Below are positions 23,341 through 35,238 of a stretch of DNA of 64,000 nucleotides, one piece after another. The stretch lies in NCBI GenBank assembly GCA_030844895.1, contig CM061228.1, positions 135,699,068 to 135,763,067 on the forward strand, in the 5' to 3' direction. The notes beneath the pieces are model-generated. The model worked only from the letters and a program-made list of their open reading frames with translations. It made no database searches and had not been told where the DNA came from. Each line of letters begins with the position of its first letter. The first letter of the stretch is position 1. The stretch is from Ambrosia x helenae (lineage: Eukaryota > Streptophyta > Magnoliopsida > Asterales > Asteraceae). The translations under genes were made by a program, and so were the position numbers.

Positions 23341-23550
23341 ATTTTTTTTTTGAAACGCCAACTAAACCGCGCAGACCTCGGTGGACAAAGGCATCGGTCA
23401 TCTCGCGGCGGGCAAGCCCGTGGCGGATCGGCCCCCCCAAACCCGGCTAGCTGCACCGAACCTGAGAAAAGCCGGCCCAATACCCGCCCGAACAAGACAA
23501 GGCATGGATACTCGCATGAAATCCTGGCTGCGTCCCGTCCCCTTAAGATC
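23341..23550 (-). mobile_element. GC-rich poly(A)-tailed retroposed fragment
   Basis: About 200 bp of GC-rich sequence whose minus strand ends in CGGTTTAGTTGGCGTTTC followed by an A run (T run at 23341-23350). This 3' end is reminiscent of plant L1-type LINE 3' UTRs. No target duplication was found. The short open frames on both strands are by-products of the GC bias. Confidence 0.4.
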
Positions 23551-23583
23551 AAATCAATTAAACATCAAAGGTTGAAGTGGTAA

Positions 23584-24110
23584 GGCCACAAGGGGTGGTT
23601 TACTTTTCATCACATTCATCACACTATCACACCCAATCAGATTCTGCCACCTCATTCTATCACATTCCATCATATTTCATCACTAAACCCATGCGGCGGT
23701 GTTCACTTTTTATCACATTTCATCACTAAACTTTTTTTTTTAACAATAAATTGTGGTGGTGATGACGGGTGGTGGTGATGGTGGTGGTGACAGGTGGTGA
23801 TGAAGATGATGATGGTGGTGATGGTGGTGACAGGTGGTGATGATGATGGTGACAGGTGGTGATGACGGTGGTGGTGAAGATGATGATGGTGGTGATGGTG
23901 GTGACAGGTGGTGATGACGGTGGTGGTGAAGATGACGACGGGTGGTGATGTGGTCGGCGACGATGATGATGAAGATTGAAAAAAAAAACAGAGAAGAGTG
24001 TTTCGTGACAGTGATGGCCATCACGAAAATCCATCACACCATCACTATCACGGCCGTGAACAAATGATAGGGGTGGTGTTTCGCGGTATCACGGACCACC
24101 CCGTGTGCCC
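23584..24110. mobile_element. PIF/Harbinger-type MITE with GGTGGTGAT-rich core
   Basis: The terminal inverted repeats GGCCACAAGGGGTGG and (inverted) GGGCACACGGGGTGG are flanked on both sides by TAA (23581-23583 and 24111-24113), the PIF/Harbinger target. Subterminal repeats of TTCATCAC type follow. The core is a trinucleotide-like GGTGGTGATG array that gives spurious His/Ser/Pro-rich frames. It ends 56 bp before the F-box TATA box. Confidence 0.8.
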
Positions 24111-24165
24111 TAATAGATACGTATAACACATAACCCATATCATCGTTAAGCAAAGTTCCCTTTGC

Positions 24166-24175
24166 TATATAAATA
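24166..24175 (+). promoter_or_regulatory. TATA box of the F-box gene
   Basis: TATATAAATA lies 139 bp before the ATG, and a CT-rich leader (TCTC repeat, about 24225-24246) follows, typical of plant 5' UTRs. The start of transcription would be near 24200. Confidence 0.65.
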
Positions 24176-24304
24176 AATTTTAGTTGCAAGATAGCAAGGA
24201 TATACACACACTTGTAACCGTTCATCTCTCTCTCTCTCTCTCTCTCAACACCACCACTAGATCCCAACACACCAACACCATCACTCGATCTCCTCTCAAC
24301 CATT

Positions 24305-25483
24305 ATGTCCTCTCTCCTTCCAGATCTAACCACCCGAGTCCACCCCCAACCCATCGAACCCATCGACCGGTTCGACCAACTCCCCGACTCTCTCCTCCTC
24401 TTAATCTTCAACACCCTCGCCGACGTCAAATCCTTAGGCCGCTGTTCCTCCGTCTCCAAACGCTTCCACTCCCTCATCCCCTTCGTCCAAAACGTCGTCG
24501 TTCGCGTCGATTGCGTCATCTCCGACGACGACTCTAACCCCTCCACGTCATCCGACAAATCCCCTCCCCCTTTTTCCTCTCTCTTCCGTTTCCTTATTTC
24601 CAATCTTATTAAACCCTTCCAATCCCTCGGTCAATTCCTTTCCCCTAAACGGTCAACGTCACCGTCACCGTCACCGTCACCGTTACCGTTACCGTTATCT
24701 GTTACAAACGTTGACGGTGATGATCTGGAACAACAAGGTGGAGTTGTTACTCATCATTCACCCACTCAGGTTTTAAAAAACTTTAATGAGATTAAGTTTT
24801 TGAAAATTGAATTACCTAGTGGTGAGTTAGGGTTAGAGGATAATGTTTTGTTACGTTGGCGAGCCGATTTCGGTTCGACTTTAGATAATTGTGTGATGCT
24901 TGGTGCGTCATCTGTTGTATATCCTCATGAAGTTGTTACTGATCAGGTTAATACTTGTGATGTAATTGGCGTTAATAATGTTAATAATGTTAATAATGAT
25001 GATAATGGGAGTATACCTGAGTCGTTTTATACGAATGGCGGGTTGAAATTGCGCGTGGTTTGGACGATTAGCTCGTTGATTGCGGCGTCCGCTAGGCATT
25101 ATTTGCTGCAGCCGATAATATCGGAGCATAAGACGTTGGAGGAGCTGGTTTTGACGGATGCGGATGGGCAGGGAGTGTTGTGTATGAATAGGGAGCAGTT
25201 GGAGGAGTTGAGGGTGAAGCCGTTGGCGGCGTCTTCGGCGTCGAAGAGGACGCTTGTGCCTGCGTTGAATATGAGGCTTTGGTATGCGCCGCATTTGGAG
25301 TTGCCGGATGGGACGGTGTTGAAAGGGGCGACGTTGGTTGCTACTCGGCCTAGTGATCAGACGGTGCAAAGGGAGGTTTTGGATGGGTTGTGGGTTTCGT
25401 CTGCGTTTGAGGAGCCGTTTGGGACTGCTGCGAGGATGTTGGTCAAGCGGAGAACTTATTGCCTTGAGATGAACTCCTTTTGA
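24305..25483 (+). CDS. F-box protein of the At4g18380/At1g30200/At5g46170 group
   Basis: A single exon of 392 codons, intact. The F-box covers about residues 20-60 (FDQLPDSLLLLIFNTLADVK, then SLGRCSSVSKRFHSL), the part that would bind SKP1/ASK in an SCF ubiquitin ligase. A low-complexity Ser/Pro stretch (about residues 117-135, coded by a TCACCG repeat) and an Asn/Val repeat (about 225-235) interrupt an otherwise conserved C-terminal region with blocks LKLRVVWTISSLIAASARHY, HKTLEELVLTDADGQG and MRLWYAPHLELPDGTVLKGA. There are no LRR or Kelch repeats. The intronless structure and length fit this small family, and its substrate is not known to me. The ATG follows a CT-rich leader and is the first in frame. 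Confidence 0.93.
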   Translation: MSSLLPDLTTRVHPQPIEPIDRFDQLPDSLLLLIFNTLADVKSLGRCSSVSKRFHSLIPFVQNVVVRVDCVISDDDSNPSTSSDKSPPPFSSLFRFLISNLIKPFQSLGQFLSPKRSTSPSPSPSPLPLPLSVTNVDGDDLEQQGGVVTHHSPTQVLKNFNEIKFLKIELPSGELGLEDNVLLRWRADFGSTLDNCVMLGASSVVYPHEVVTDQVNTCDVIGVNNVNNVNNDDNGSIPESFYTNGGLKLRVVWTISSLIAASARHYLLQPIISEHKTLEELVLTDADGQGVLCMNREQLEELRVKPLAASSASKRTLVPALNMRLWYAPHLELPDGTVLKGATLVATRPSDQTVQREVLDGLWVSSAFEEPFGTAARMLVKRRTYCLEMNSF

Positions 25484-25574
25484 TGTAAGAATCATCATCA
25501 TCATCATCATCAACTTTACTTGAAATTGTTTATGATTGCTTTAGGGATTTAGATGTTATATCTAATGTTATTAA

Positions 25575-26010
25575 CTTGGTTTTAAAAAGCGCTAGGCGCA
25601 TAAAAGCGACGAGGTCTAAGCGCATCGCGCGAAGCGCAAAGCGCAAAAAGCGTGGGATTTTCGTACCCGAAGCGCACACTAGTTATATAATTTTTTTTAT
25701 ATATCCCATATATATTCCATGAGTTTTTAGCTTCATTTACCCAAAATATAGCTATAAATAAGGTTTTTATGTGATTTTACCTATATGTACAAGCCAAAAA
25801 CACCAAGGTACAACATTTTTATGCATAAAAAATGCTCAGAATACGTGAGGCGCGCGCCTCAGGCAGAAAAGCGCCTGAAATTTGACAAAAAAGCGCCTGA
25901 GGCGCGCGCCTTTGGGAAAAAGGATAGGCGCAAAGCCCTGAGGCGCCCTAGGCTGCGCCTTGATGCGCCTTGCGCCTAGGCGCGCCTCAGGCGCGCTTTT
26001 TAAAACCCAG
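25575..26010. mobile_element. GGCG-rich palindromic MITE, hAT type, copy D
   Basis: The ends CTTGGTTTTAAAAAGCGC and (inverted) CTGGGTTTTAAAAAGCGC are flanked by a perfect 8-bp duplication GTTATTAA (25567-25574 and 26011-26018). It lies 91 bp after the F-box stop codon, so it may be in or next to the 3' UTR. Confidence 0.88.
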
Positions 26011-26018
26011 GTTATTAA

Positions 26019-27984
26019 ACAAGGAAAGACAATGAAAATGTGTCACTTGTTAGATTATAACATATTAGTAACCCAATTAAATTATGTGTGAACGAGCTGA
26101 GCTGCTTGTGAGCTATTTGGTATCAGCTTGCTAAAAGCTCGATGGAGCTCATTTAATAAGCGTGCCTGAGTTGCATACACCAAGCTTGATTAAGCTCATT
26201 CACCTATGTAATATATAATTAGAAAACTAAACGATGTATACTATGCTACGTATAATTAAGTAGTTCATAAATATTAAACGAGCCATCCTTGAGTTTTAGA
26301 CATAGTGCTCAAAAAGAGCTTTAGGTTAAGCTTACCTAAGCTCGGCTCAGGCTCTGTTCATGTTGTTCACATCCTTAGTTTTAGACATAGTATTTGCTCT
26401 TGTAAGGTATTCGTTGCTTTTGTTACGACGTAACCAACCCTTTTTGATTGGAAATCTTCACTTTCTTTGATGAGTAATGATCATGTGACACATTATATGT
26501 AAGAAAGAGCATGTTATGTTTTTGTTTGTTTTAAATTTTGATATCTTTACACAGAGTAATGAAAGTTGAAGCTAGTTATTTATGTTGATGCACTACTACT
26601 ACTACTACTACTACTACATGTTTGATGAATTTAATTTTGTTGGTTTCTTAAGGCATTGGGCATTGAAAGGCAGACAGGTAGGCAGCAGAAGAGAGAACAC
26701 ACAATTTTGTTACCTTCGATGAATATGCATGCAAATGGGCTTCATTAGACTGACAGCTTTTGTTTTTGTGAATATTATTTATAGGTGTAAAATATCCAAT
26801 GTCTCATGTTCAAATGTTGTTTGTAGTAAATGCTGCTGTTGTTTTTAGTCTAATATTAATAAGATCTAAATGCTGTATCAATGTTCCTGCTTCTTCAATG
26901 TTACTTACATTCTTACAAATATATGATATTAGACTTGAAACACGCCTAGCGACTCAGTTTGGTTCGGTTTATCTTTACCTTATAATATAATATCTTGCTG
27001 CTACATTAGAATGATCACCATTGAAAGATAAATTTTTTACCTGTCTGAAAACATACATGTGTAAAGACCGCTATGAATTTATTTCTGTCCTCATCAACAG
27101 AAGCCAGCCAGCCAGCCTATCTTTTATATTTGTCTTTTAGAGGTGAGGGCCATGGGTGGGTGTCATTGAAGCAGAGTACTCTTGTTGGATGTGGTCCTAT
27201 CTTTCAAGGACTTAATGCGGTTGACCCATTGCCCTTGATTATTCAATATGGAAAGTAACAAGGATGTTAGATGTGGTTCTTGGCTTATGGCGTCTAACAA
27301 CGACACTACATAAAATAAATATAAACTATAACACTTTCGAATAGTTGAATTTACACTTGTTCGTGTTCGTTTGGTTCGTTAACAGCCCTAATTAATGAGG
27401 GTCTGAATGCCAATATTGAAGTTAAGAGATCAAGAAACATTGCTTTTTGAATGAAGTAATTGATAGGAATATGGTGACTAATGGTTGTAATTGGGCCTTC
27501 TAACTTTTGGCTAGAAGGTTTTTGGTTTGATATAAAAGCTTCCTTTTCTGTTTAAAAAAAAATTAAAAACATTGATAGGAATATGAGTTCTCCATTATGA
27601 AAAACAACACTTGGGTCTTTTAGCTCTACCCTTAGGGAATAGTATCCATAATGGTGGATGTCTACATTCACTCAAAACGGATGGCAGGCAAGGGGTAACC
27701 TGTATAAGACACAATAAAACCTGTTAAGTGAAAAGTACACTATGTGATTTTTTACTTTTTTTAAATAATTAGAATTAAGAGGCAAAGATTCTTCATTTCA
27801 CTTTTTTGATACATAAAACATAAAACTGTGTTATAAACATGAGATATACATTAGTTAAACGAGTCGTGTTCATGTTTAAAACTTGATTTCTTCGCGTCGT
27901 CAGAGACCTGTTAAGACATGATTTGCCAGCCGACAAAACCCTTACTTTTTCTACATTAACATATCTCCACAAACCGTCATTTAT
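26019..27984. other. Gene-free stretch
   Basis: No gene is supported. It holds an (ACT)n microsatellite at about 26592-26617 and AT-rich filler. Short open frames (for example 26799-26990 and 27073-27258) show no recognisable motif. Confidence 0.5.
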
Positions 27985-28216
27985 ATTAATTTATTTCAAC
28001 AAAAGGGGGCAAATTACATAAGAATAGCAGGTAGGCGGGCAACAAGATGTGCCGCCACCCCCTTCTGGATAGAGAACCCTAATCTAGAGAAAACAAATCC
28101 TCGTCCCTGGGGAGTCGAGAAGTTGCTGTGGACCACCCGCTGGACTCTCGTCAGAAACCTGATCGCTTCCGGCGCCAATGAGCCAAAAGTGTCAAAGGCC
28201 AAAAGGACAAAAGCAT
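27985..28216 (-). mobile_element. 5'-truncated poly(A) retroposon, copy 2
   Basis: The minus strand reads LAFDTFGSLAPEAIRFLTRV ... GVAAHLVARLPAILM to a stop at 28014-28016. It is shorter than copy 1 at the 5' side. TTAATTTAT occurs close to both edges and may be the target duplication. Confidence 0.65.
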
Positions 28217-28949
28217 GTTAATTTATATAAATTAAATTGTGTATGTGTGTTTGAGGGGCCGGGCCTCGCGTGCCATCCGTTTCCATGTCCGCACCTAGAC
28301 TTCATTTCCGGACTCCCCAAATAAATATGTCGCACATTGGTGAAGTCAGCAAGCTCTCGTGACCCATGCCACATGGATCCAGACTTCAAAGGGAACGAAC
28401 AGTTGTGGATGGTCTTATAAATATAATCATAAAGAAGAAGACGAAATTATATGATATCGTCTACAAGTTAAAAGGAACACCTTTAATTAACTGTGAATAT
28501 TTTTTAACGTTCATGTATGAGATGCTGACTCAACACTAACCTTTTGTACCAACCATCAAAATAACAACAACATTTTACATTGATCTTGTAAATGTTTTTC
28601 GACGTAGCAATCATCAAACCTCGTATAATTTCAACCGAACAACCATACCAGACCTATCATATGTAATATTCTCCCAACAAATAAAAATATGCAATCATCA
28701 AACCTCGTATAATTTCAACCGAACAACTATACTACAATGATGGTTATAACTACTTTTCCCCCAACAAATGAAAATATGCAATATTCTCTAATTAAAAGAT
28801 CAACTTACATTCATTGAATGTTAATAGTGTGTCATTAAAGGTGCTTAGCAGCTTAGTTAAACATTTGTGCAAATACTGATTTTTGAACTTAGACGGATTT
28901 ATATACAGTATTATACAATATACATTTATGAGTCTACTTAAAGTTATTT

Positions 28950-29051
28950 TATTTATTTTTTATTTTTTTTTTGAACAGCAAATTTTTGTTACACATTTAT
29001 TCCACACAACCTTACATTTGTAAGGGGGGACACCCAAGAGGTCATGGGTAA
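28950..29051 (-). mobile_element. Short retroposon (SINE-like) with 16-bp target duplication
   Basis: CTACTTAAAGTTATTT flanks it exactly at 28934-28949 and 29052-29067. The minus strand ends in an A-rich tail (T-rich 28950-28972). The body (GACCTCTTGGGTGTCCCCCC ...) has no clear A or B box, so it is likely a 5'-truncated copy. Confidence 0.75.
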
Positions 29052-30187
29052 CTACTTAAAGTTATTTACCTTGAACTTGAGTGTATGTACAACATCCTAC
29101 AACATAAATCTTTTAGTTTAAGTTAAGTTTATTAACCTTCAACTTGGGAGTCATATCTTATATTATTCAAGTTGATTTTGTGTAACTCAAAAATACTTTG
29201 GACTTTGATTATCTTTTATAATGTGATAAAGAAATTCCCCAACAAGGAATGAATTATTCTAACTTGCATTTCTATTGTAATATATTTTCTATTTGTAATT
29301 TATAATATGCTTCTTATTTTCGGGCTTTTTTTTTCATATAATTGAAGATAAAGGGAAATGCAATAATGGGGATATAGCGAAGAGTTGGAAAGATTTGTCA
29401 CTGCTGGAACCAACTAGATTTCTTGAACCATCTTTTACACCATTCTTATTTGAAGCTATGATTGGTGCATCAAATCATTCAATAATTTTCAAAATTAAAT
29501 GTTTACCTTTTGATAACCAAAATTCATATACTTGGATTTAGTTATTTTGCTTGAATATCATATAAAGAAATAAGATTGTAAATTTGATAATTTTCATCTC
29601 TCTTTACTATGTTATCAACATTTATTTGGTTATTAATGGTGGGTTAGGATCAAATACACAGTGAAAGAAAAATAGGAAGTCCTAGGAAGGGTATTAAACG
29701 AACACCGATTGAACTCATTCAAGCGGTATTGGAAGTTTAGAACCGTCTCATCGAACCCTACGATGTTAGTTTTTAGGTCTTCGTTTTTTTAGGTTTTAGC
29801 TTGTAGTTTTAGAATATCCGTTATATCATTGTGTCTTTTATGTAGGATTGTGTCTTTTTCTTATTTTCATCATTGTGTCTTTTTTCTTCAGTATTGTGTT
29901 ATATTTTTCGTCACTGTATTATATTTTGTGGCTCATTGTGTCATATTTCGTGATCTCGTGTTTTTTGTATCCTTCTCACCCTTCTCATTTTTGTGTCATT
30001 TTTTATAATTAAAAACTTAATCTTATCCCGATATCTTTTTCATTTATGGCCATATAATAATTTGATCACCACAAAGATTAGAGGGTTTTTTTAACGGCTA
30101 AATGTTACTCTCTTTGTACTCGTACATTTAGAAATAATACATCTTTTTCTTTATGATTGAACTTAAGACCTTTCATTAAGAGACAAT

Positions 30188-30388
30188 CAGTGGCGTAGCT
30201 TCTTGAGGGCCCGAGGGGGCCCGGCCCCGACCCCCACCGTTTTTTGGCGCAGTGGTGAAATTTTACGATTTTCGTAGGTAAACTGAGTCTGGGTTGAGTC
30301 CGGCCCACTGATTTGATCTTTCGGCCACTACCGATTGAAAAAAATTGAGTTCGGCCCTCACCGATTCGAAAATCAAGCTTCGCCACTA
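30188..30388. mobile_element. hAT-type MITE, CAGTGGCG family
   Basis: The ends CAGTGGCGTAGCTTC and (inverted) TAGTGGCGAAGCTTG form terminal repeats with the CA(G)TGGCG start common in hAT elements. The flanks GAGACAAT and GAGGCAAT are an 8-bp duplication with one mismatch. Confidence 0.75.
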
Positions 30389-30913
30389 GAGGCAATAGCC
30401 TCTACCAAGTGCTAAGATTGGAGGTTTTTATTCATCAATTCAATAATCTAATATAATTTAAATTTGATAGAAGATTTAGTTATTTTTCACTAGTAAATTT
30501 GACACATAAACTTGAATAATGTGGAATAACAATTTAGTATATAGATGAATCACATGATTTCTTGGTTGGCCACAAAATTCAACGTCTATATCTATTATTA
30601 ATACACGCTCAATAAATAATGTGATATTTGATTCGATTGCGTCAATATATTTATATATATTTCCGTCTAAAATTCAAATTTTATCAATAAATTAAAGGAT
30701 TAAGTAAGAGTTACTATTGGTTGATTAGATTGAAGGTGAGTACGATTTTTTAATGTACGGTATGGACGTGCACACCTCAATGAAACGGGAATTAACAAAT
30801 GGGTGTTGTTGCTATACATACAAACAAACGCCCCCTACTTTGTATATATTTCACACACTTCTAGTTCATCACATTAATTTTATTAAAACCTTATCTTATA
30901 TATACACCTCTCT

Positions 30914-33900
30914 TGTAACGCCTCGCTATTTCAATAAATAATGATTATTATTATTATTAATAATTCTTATAAATGTTCACACGTCTATATATACGTCTAT
31001 ATTAATAGATAACGAATATATAGTCCAAATACTCGATTTTAGTTTGTTCATATAAATTAAATACGTGATTCTAATATTTAAACGACTATACGAGTAGGAT
31101 GTAACGAGAGACACGATTTTAACGGGTTCGTATACGAGGTAATCTTCCACCTAAACCTAAAGCTTGGCCCAAGACAAAGACCCGGCCCAAACCACCCCTC
31201 TTATTCCCTTCCCTGCTTTAAAGTTTCGTTACAGCCTTGACCAAAAGTCAAGATAATTGACTTTCCAAACTCAGTTTCGGAAATCTTTAATTATGGTTGA
31301 CCCGAAATAATGAACCCTCAATTCTTGCTATGGTTATTTATTATTGAAACAAGAAGCAAAACTGATTTGCTTCATCCTCCTCATCATCATCGTAACCATC
31401 AACCACCCTCCTTTAACCTCCTGCCCTCTTCCTCTCTAGATAACATCACCTTCCCTATCACCATCAAAACCAACAACAATCTGCCACCTTGTCCCTCTAA
31501 ATCAACAACCCTTCTCCATTTCCTGATCTAGATATAGTTGTGATAACAATTTAAACACACAGCGAAGCTTATTGCTTCGTCTTCATCACCATCATTCATC
31601 ATCACCATCACCAACCACAATCACCCGAGCCACCGGCAACCACCATCCTCCCTCTCCATCTAAACAGCGGCGGAACCAGAGACCCGCACAAACATCCGCC
31701 ATCTACCCCCTTCCCTTTTAGAACAACAGCGGCAGCAGCAAGGACAGAGCACCGCCGCCACGCGAGCTACCAAACTCCCGCGTATCAGAAGTGGCCGGCT
31801 GACTATGGTGGCTCGCCAAGGCAGTCAGCGGCGGCAACTGAAATAAGGCACCAGGCCTGGGTTTATCCCCCTGACCCGACACTACCCCTCCATTTCTCAA
31901 TCAAGAGTCTTCGTCGTTAACAGTGGTGGTCTCTGGGACGAGATAGAGCAGCGACAAAGGGTTATCTTTCTTGATCTGGTGCGATAATCGAGGATGGATT
32001 CCTGTTCAGCTTGGTTATGATGCGTCTGGTGGGAGTTCGGTTGTGATGACTACGGCGCTGGTGATGTTTGGTTGTGGTTATGAAGCAGCAGTGACGTCAG
32101 GTATCGGCTCTGGTTTGTTTTGCTTCTTTTTCGGGTTGAGGGTTCGAGTAGTCCGCGAAGGTCAGGTCTGTTCGTTTTCTATTTCTCTGCTCGGGTCAAA
32201 CTTTGGTCAAACTGGTTCGAGTAGATCGGGTGTTTGAGACTCGGTTCATGCTCAGCTTCTTTCGGTCAACGTTGGTCAAGAACCGACTCAGTCAAAGCTG
32301 GTCAACACGAGAGCTGGGCAGATTACTTTCGTTTCGCGAATGAATATCGGGAAGGTATAACGCACGCCACGACTTCAGTGTATTATTTTCGTGTATAAAT
32401 ATTTATTCTAAAAGTGTAAGCGAACCGAACCGAACCGAGTTGTAACAGAAACTATTTTTATTGTTAACTTAAGCGAACTGAGTCGGCTTATAACGGAAAT
32501 AAATATTATTATTGTTAAGTTTGGTTGAGTTGTGTAATGACTAACCTACGACAATATATATTTTTTTTACAAGAATTATCTAAATGGCGCACTATATAAA
32601 TATATGTATTATTTGTCAAAGCGTATGTTTTACTTTCATTTTTTTTTTTTTGCTTTAGAAAGTTAATCACTTGTCACGTGTAAAAGTTTAGTTAGATCTT
32701 GATTTGTGTTGCGAAATTTGACTATTGAGTATTGAGATAAAATGGACGACTTGCGTCGTCTGGTTTCTTACAAAAACAGAGGAGATTCTGCCCAAATTTT
32801 TATAAAATATTAGAAACGAATCGGCATTCCAAGTTTATAATTATGTGTAGACAAGATTATGTTTTTACAAATAAATTCTAATTTCAAATCGTACGTCGTC
32901 AAAAACAGAAATATTTATATTTATTAATAAGTACAAATATATACTACCCAAGATACGAGACGAAGTAACATTCGAGTCAAGCTACGTAAATATTATCTCG
33001 TTATACAAAATATATCTTTAACAATAACTTCAAGACGCGACCTTGAATAATATGTTAAAGTTTCTATTTCAAATAACTATACGTACACATATATTTTCGA
33101 GAAACAAAACCAAGTTCCTATCGGTTCGTTAAGTCATACACTCATTAGGACACGTATTGTTTACAATACGAGTCTAGGTAGTTGGATCAACTATCTTTAC
33201 AACTAAGATGCGAAACAAGCTTATTTGCATTAGAATTTAAGACGTCCTTATTTGTAATAGGACACAAGAGTTCAATTAATCCAAGTTCAGACTTGTTGCT
33301 ACTTGCTAGTATTTACACAGTGAATTTCAGGTGAGTTTTACATAGCCCCTTTTCTATTTTCACTATTTTTGGGGTGAAACATGTTACAATATTCTATATG
33401 CAATTCAATCATAAAGTGTCTATGTGTTTTTCTATGTTGCATTATGTCTTAAACATGACTAGGGTAAGCACAATATTCTAGCATAATCATTAACATTGAT
33501 CAGCCGACGGTATACAATGATAGATCTATTGGACTGACAATCCCACCCGGATACGTGCCTCCTACAAAGGTAGCGTGGGTGTTTGTTATCGCATAACATA
33601 TTCGAGTGAACCATGAGCGTATGGGATGTACCACATTATAACAGTCACAAGGGTTGATTATGCACTCGATTTACTTCTAGTATGTTTTCACGTATGGACT
33701 AGACTTGCCATGACACTTGAATTGCACAAGTTTTATTCGATTATCAAAACCTATGTAATTCTCACCAACTTTTGTTGACCCAAAATATTTTCAAACTTAA
33801 CATGTTTCAGGTTATATAGCTTGCTCGAAGATTAGAGTTAATGCTTGAAGATGCGTAGCTAGTATTTTTTTTATCTTGATGTACAAATTCTTAGAACAAT

Positions 33901-34011
33901 TGTATGTAATTTATTTAAATCATTTATTGAAACTTATTATTTACCATGAGCTACTGAACAATCATCAATACGTGACATCCCGATGTTTCCGCCATCGGTT
34001 GGGGTGTTATA
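30914..34011. mobile_element. Probable solo LTR, 3.1 kb
   Basis: It begins TGTAACGCCTCGC and ends GGGGTGTTATA, the form of Ty3/gypsy LTRs that start TGTAACGCC and end GGGTGTTACA (last CA changed to TA). A perfect 5-bp target duplication TCTCT lies outside both ends (30909-30913 and 34012-34016). No gag, pol, primer-binding site or second LTR is present inside. The sequence is of a different family from the element at 48839. Open frames inside (31310-31531, 31971-32237) have no known domain. Confidence 0.72.
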
Positions 34012-34095
34012 TCTCTACCTATCACATCAACATTTTTCTTAGTAACTCTAAATTATTCAACATGGTTAAATCAAATAGGGAAATTTGATTGTAAT

Positions 34096-34652
34096 CAGTA
34101 TTGTAGAACTCGTTAGGCGCTAGTGAGGTACCGACTAGAGATTAATCGGATTGTTTTTTTCAAGTTATACATGTATAATGCTAATTTTATACCTTATATG
34201 TATAAATTTAGAAGTTTGGGTCAAATATAAACTAGTGAATATGGAGGGGGGGGGGGGGAGGGTTAAATATCAAAATACTTAAACTTAAATAACGCTAATC
34301 ACCTCCATCGTTCACCATATCCTGTTTTATCCTCCCATTCCTTCTTTCATCGTAACGAACCATCAGACGCAACTAGGGTTCATGGAGTTTTATCGATTTT
34401 GCTTCTAAATCATGGATTATCATCCAATTTTGAGGTAAGAATTTGTTTTAATTGATCGATTTGCTCCAGTTTTGACCCTTTCGAATTCATTTTTTTTACC
34501 TAATTTTGAGTTTTTTAGGTCTGACTAGGAACAATTTGGTTCGACTAATAGGTGATTAATCGTGACACCGATTAATTGAGTATTTAACCCAAAATTAATC
34601 AGTAAAGTGAGGATTAACGATTAATCACCGATTAATCGGGATTTTTACAACC
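34096..34652. mobile_element. DNA-transposon-like insertion with 11-bp target duplication
   Basis: TTGATTGTAAT flanks it at 34085-34095 and 34653-34663. The left end (CAGTATTGTAGAACTCG) and inverted right end (GGTTGTAAAAATCCCG) are partly similar, and GATTAATC(G/A) motifs repeat inside the right arm. A G run (about 34245-34258) lies inside. A 9-11-bp duplication would suit a MULE, but the family is not recognised. Confidence 0.55.
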
Positions 34653-35208
34653 TTGATTGTAATAATCCGAACAATGACCATTTAGTAGATAATAATTCAT
34701 ATTTATAGTTTGACCAATGGTGTTCATAACTTTTACTTTCGATGCCAAATGCAATCTCAAAAACATAATGATCATATATTTATGCCAGATGCTTGATGTT
34801 CACTCATTTTCTCTCACATTTGTTATGAACAAAATGAAGACACGTACAAGCAAAATCGAGTATGAATCTATGATGATTAAGATTGGAAACATAAGTGATA
34901 GGAATAACACTGATAAAACAAATGTAAGTATGGATTATTATCGATAAATAAGTGATAATTTGGGTTATGTAAATCCAATTTTCAATCTAATATATTGTTT
35001 TACTAATCTATAAAGAGTTATATTCCTTTGTATGCCTCCACATTTATTCTTCTATTCCATTGACTACCATTGGCTCTTCCTTTTATATACATACCTCCCT
35101 CAAATATCTTTCATCATCATATCACAAACACTAGATAATTGGTGATGAAAATTAAGAATTATGAGCAATAGCCTCTTCTATTGGACATGATCAAGATATT
35201 AGTCTAAA

Positions 35209-35238
35209 CTAGTGGGTTTCCTCCGCACGTTGCGGTGG
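35209..35238 (-). mobile_element. Helitron 3' terminus (minus orientation)
   Basis: Minus-strand hairpin CCACCGC..GTGCGGAGG (one mismatch), then AAACCCACTAG and T. The element extends right. No 5' end was found before the next repeat. Confidence 0.55.

Noticed and set aside
23740..24037. His/Ser/Pro-rich open frames
   Set aside because: They are translations of the GGTGGTGAT repeat in the MITE core.
24034..24603. 189-codon open frame antisense to the F-box gene
   Set aside because: It overlaps the F-box start on the other strand and part of a MITE, has no motif, and is explained by the codon bias of the real gene.
24908..25513. 201-codon Arg/Pro-rich frame antisense to the F-box gene
   Set aside because: It is a shadow of the F-box coding strand, low complexity and without a plausible start.
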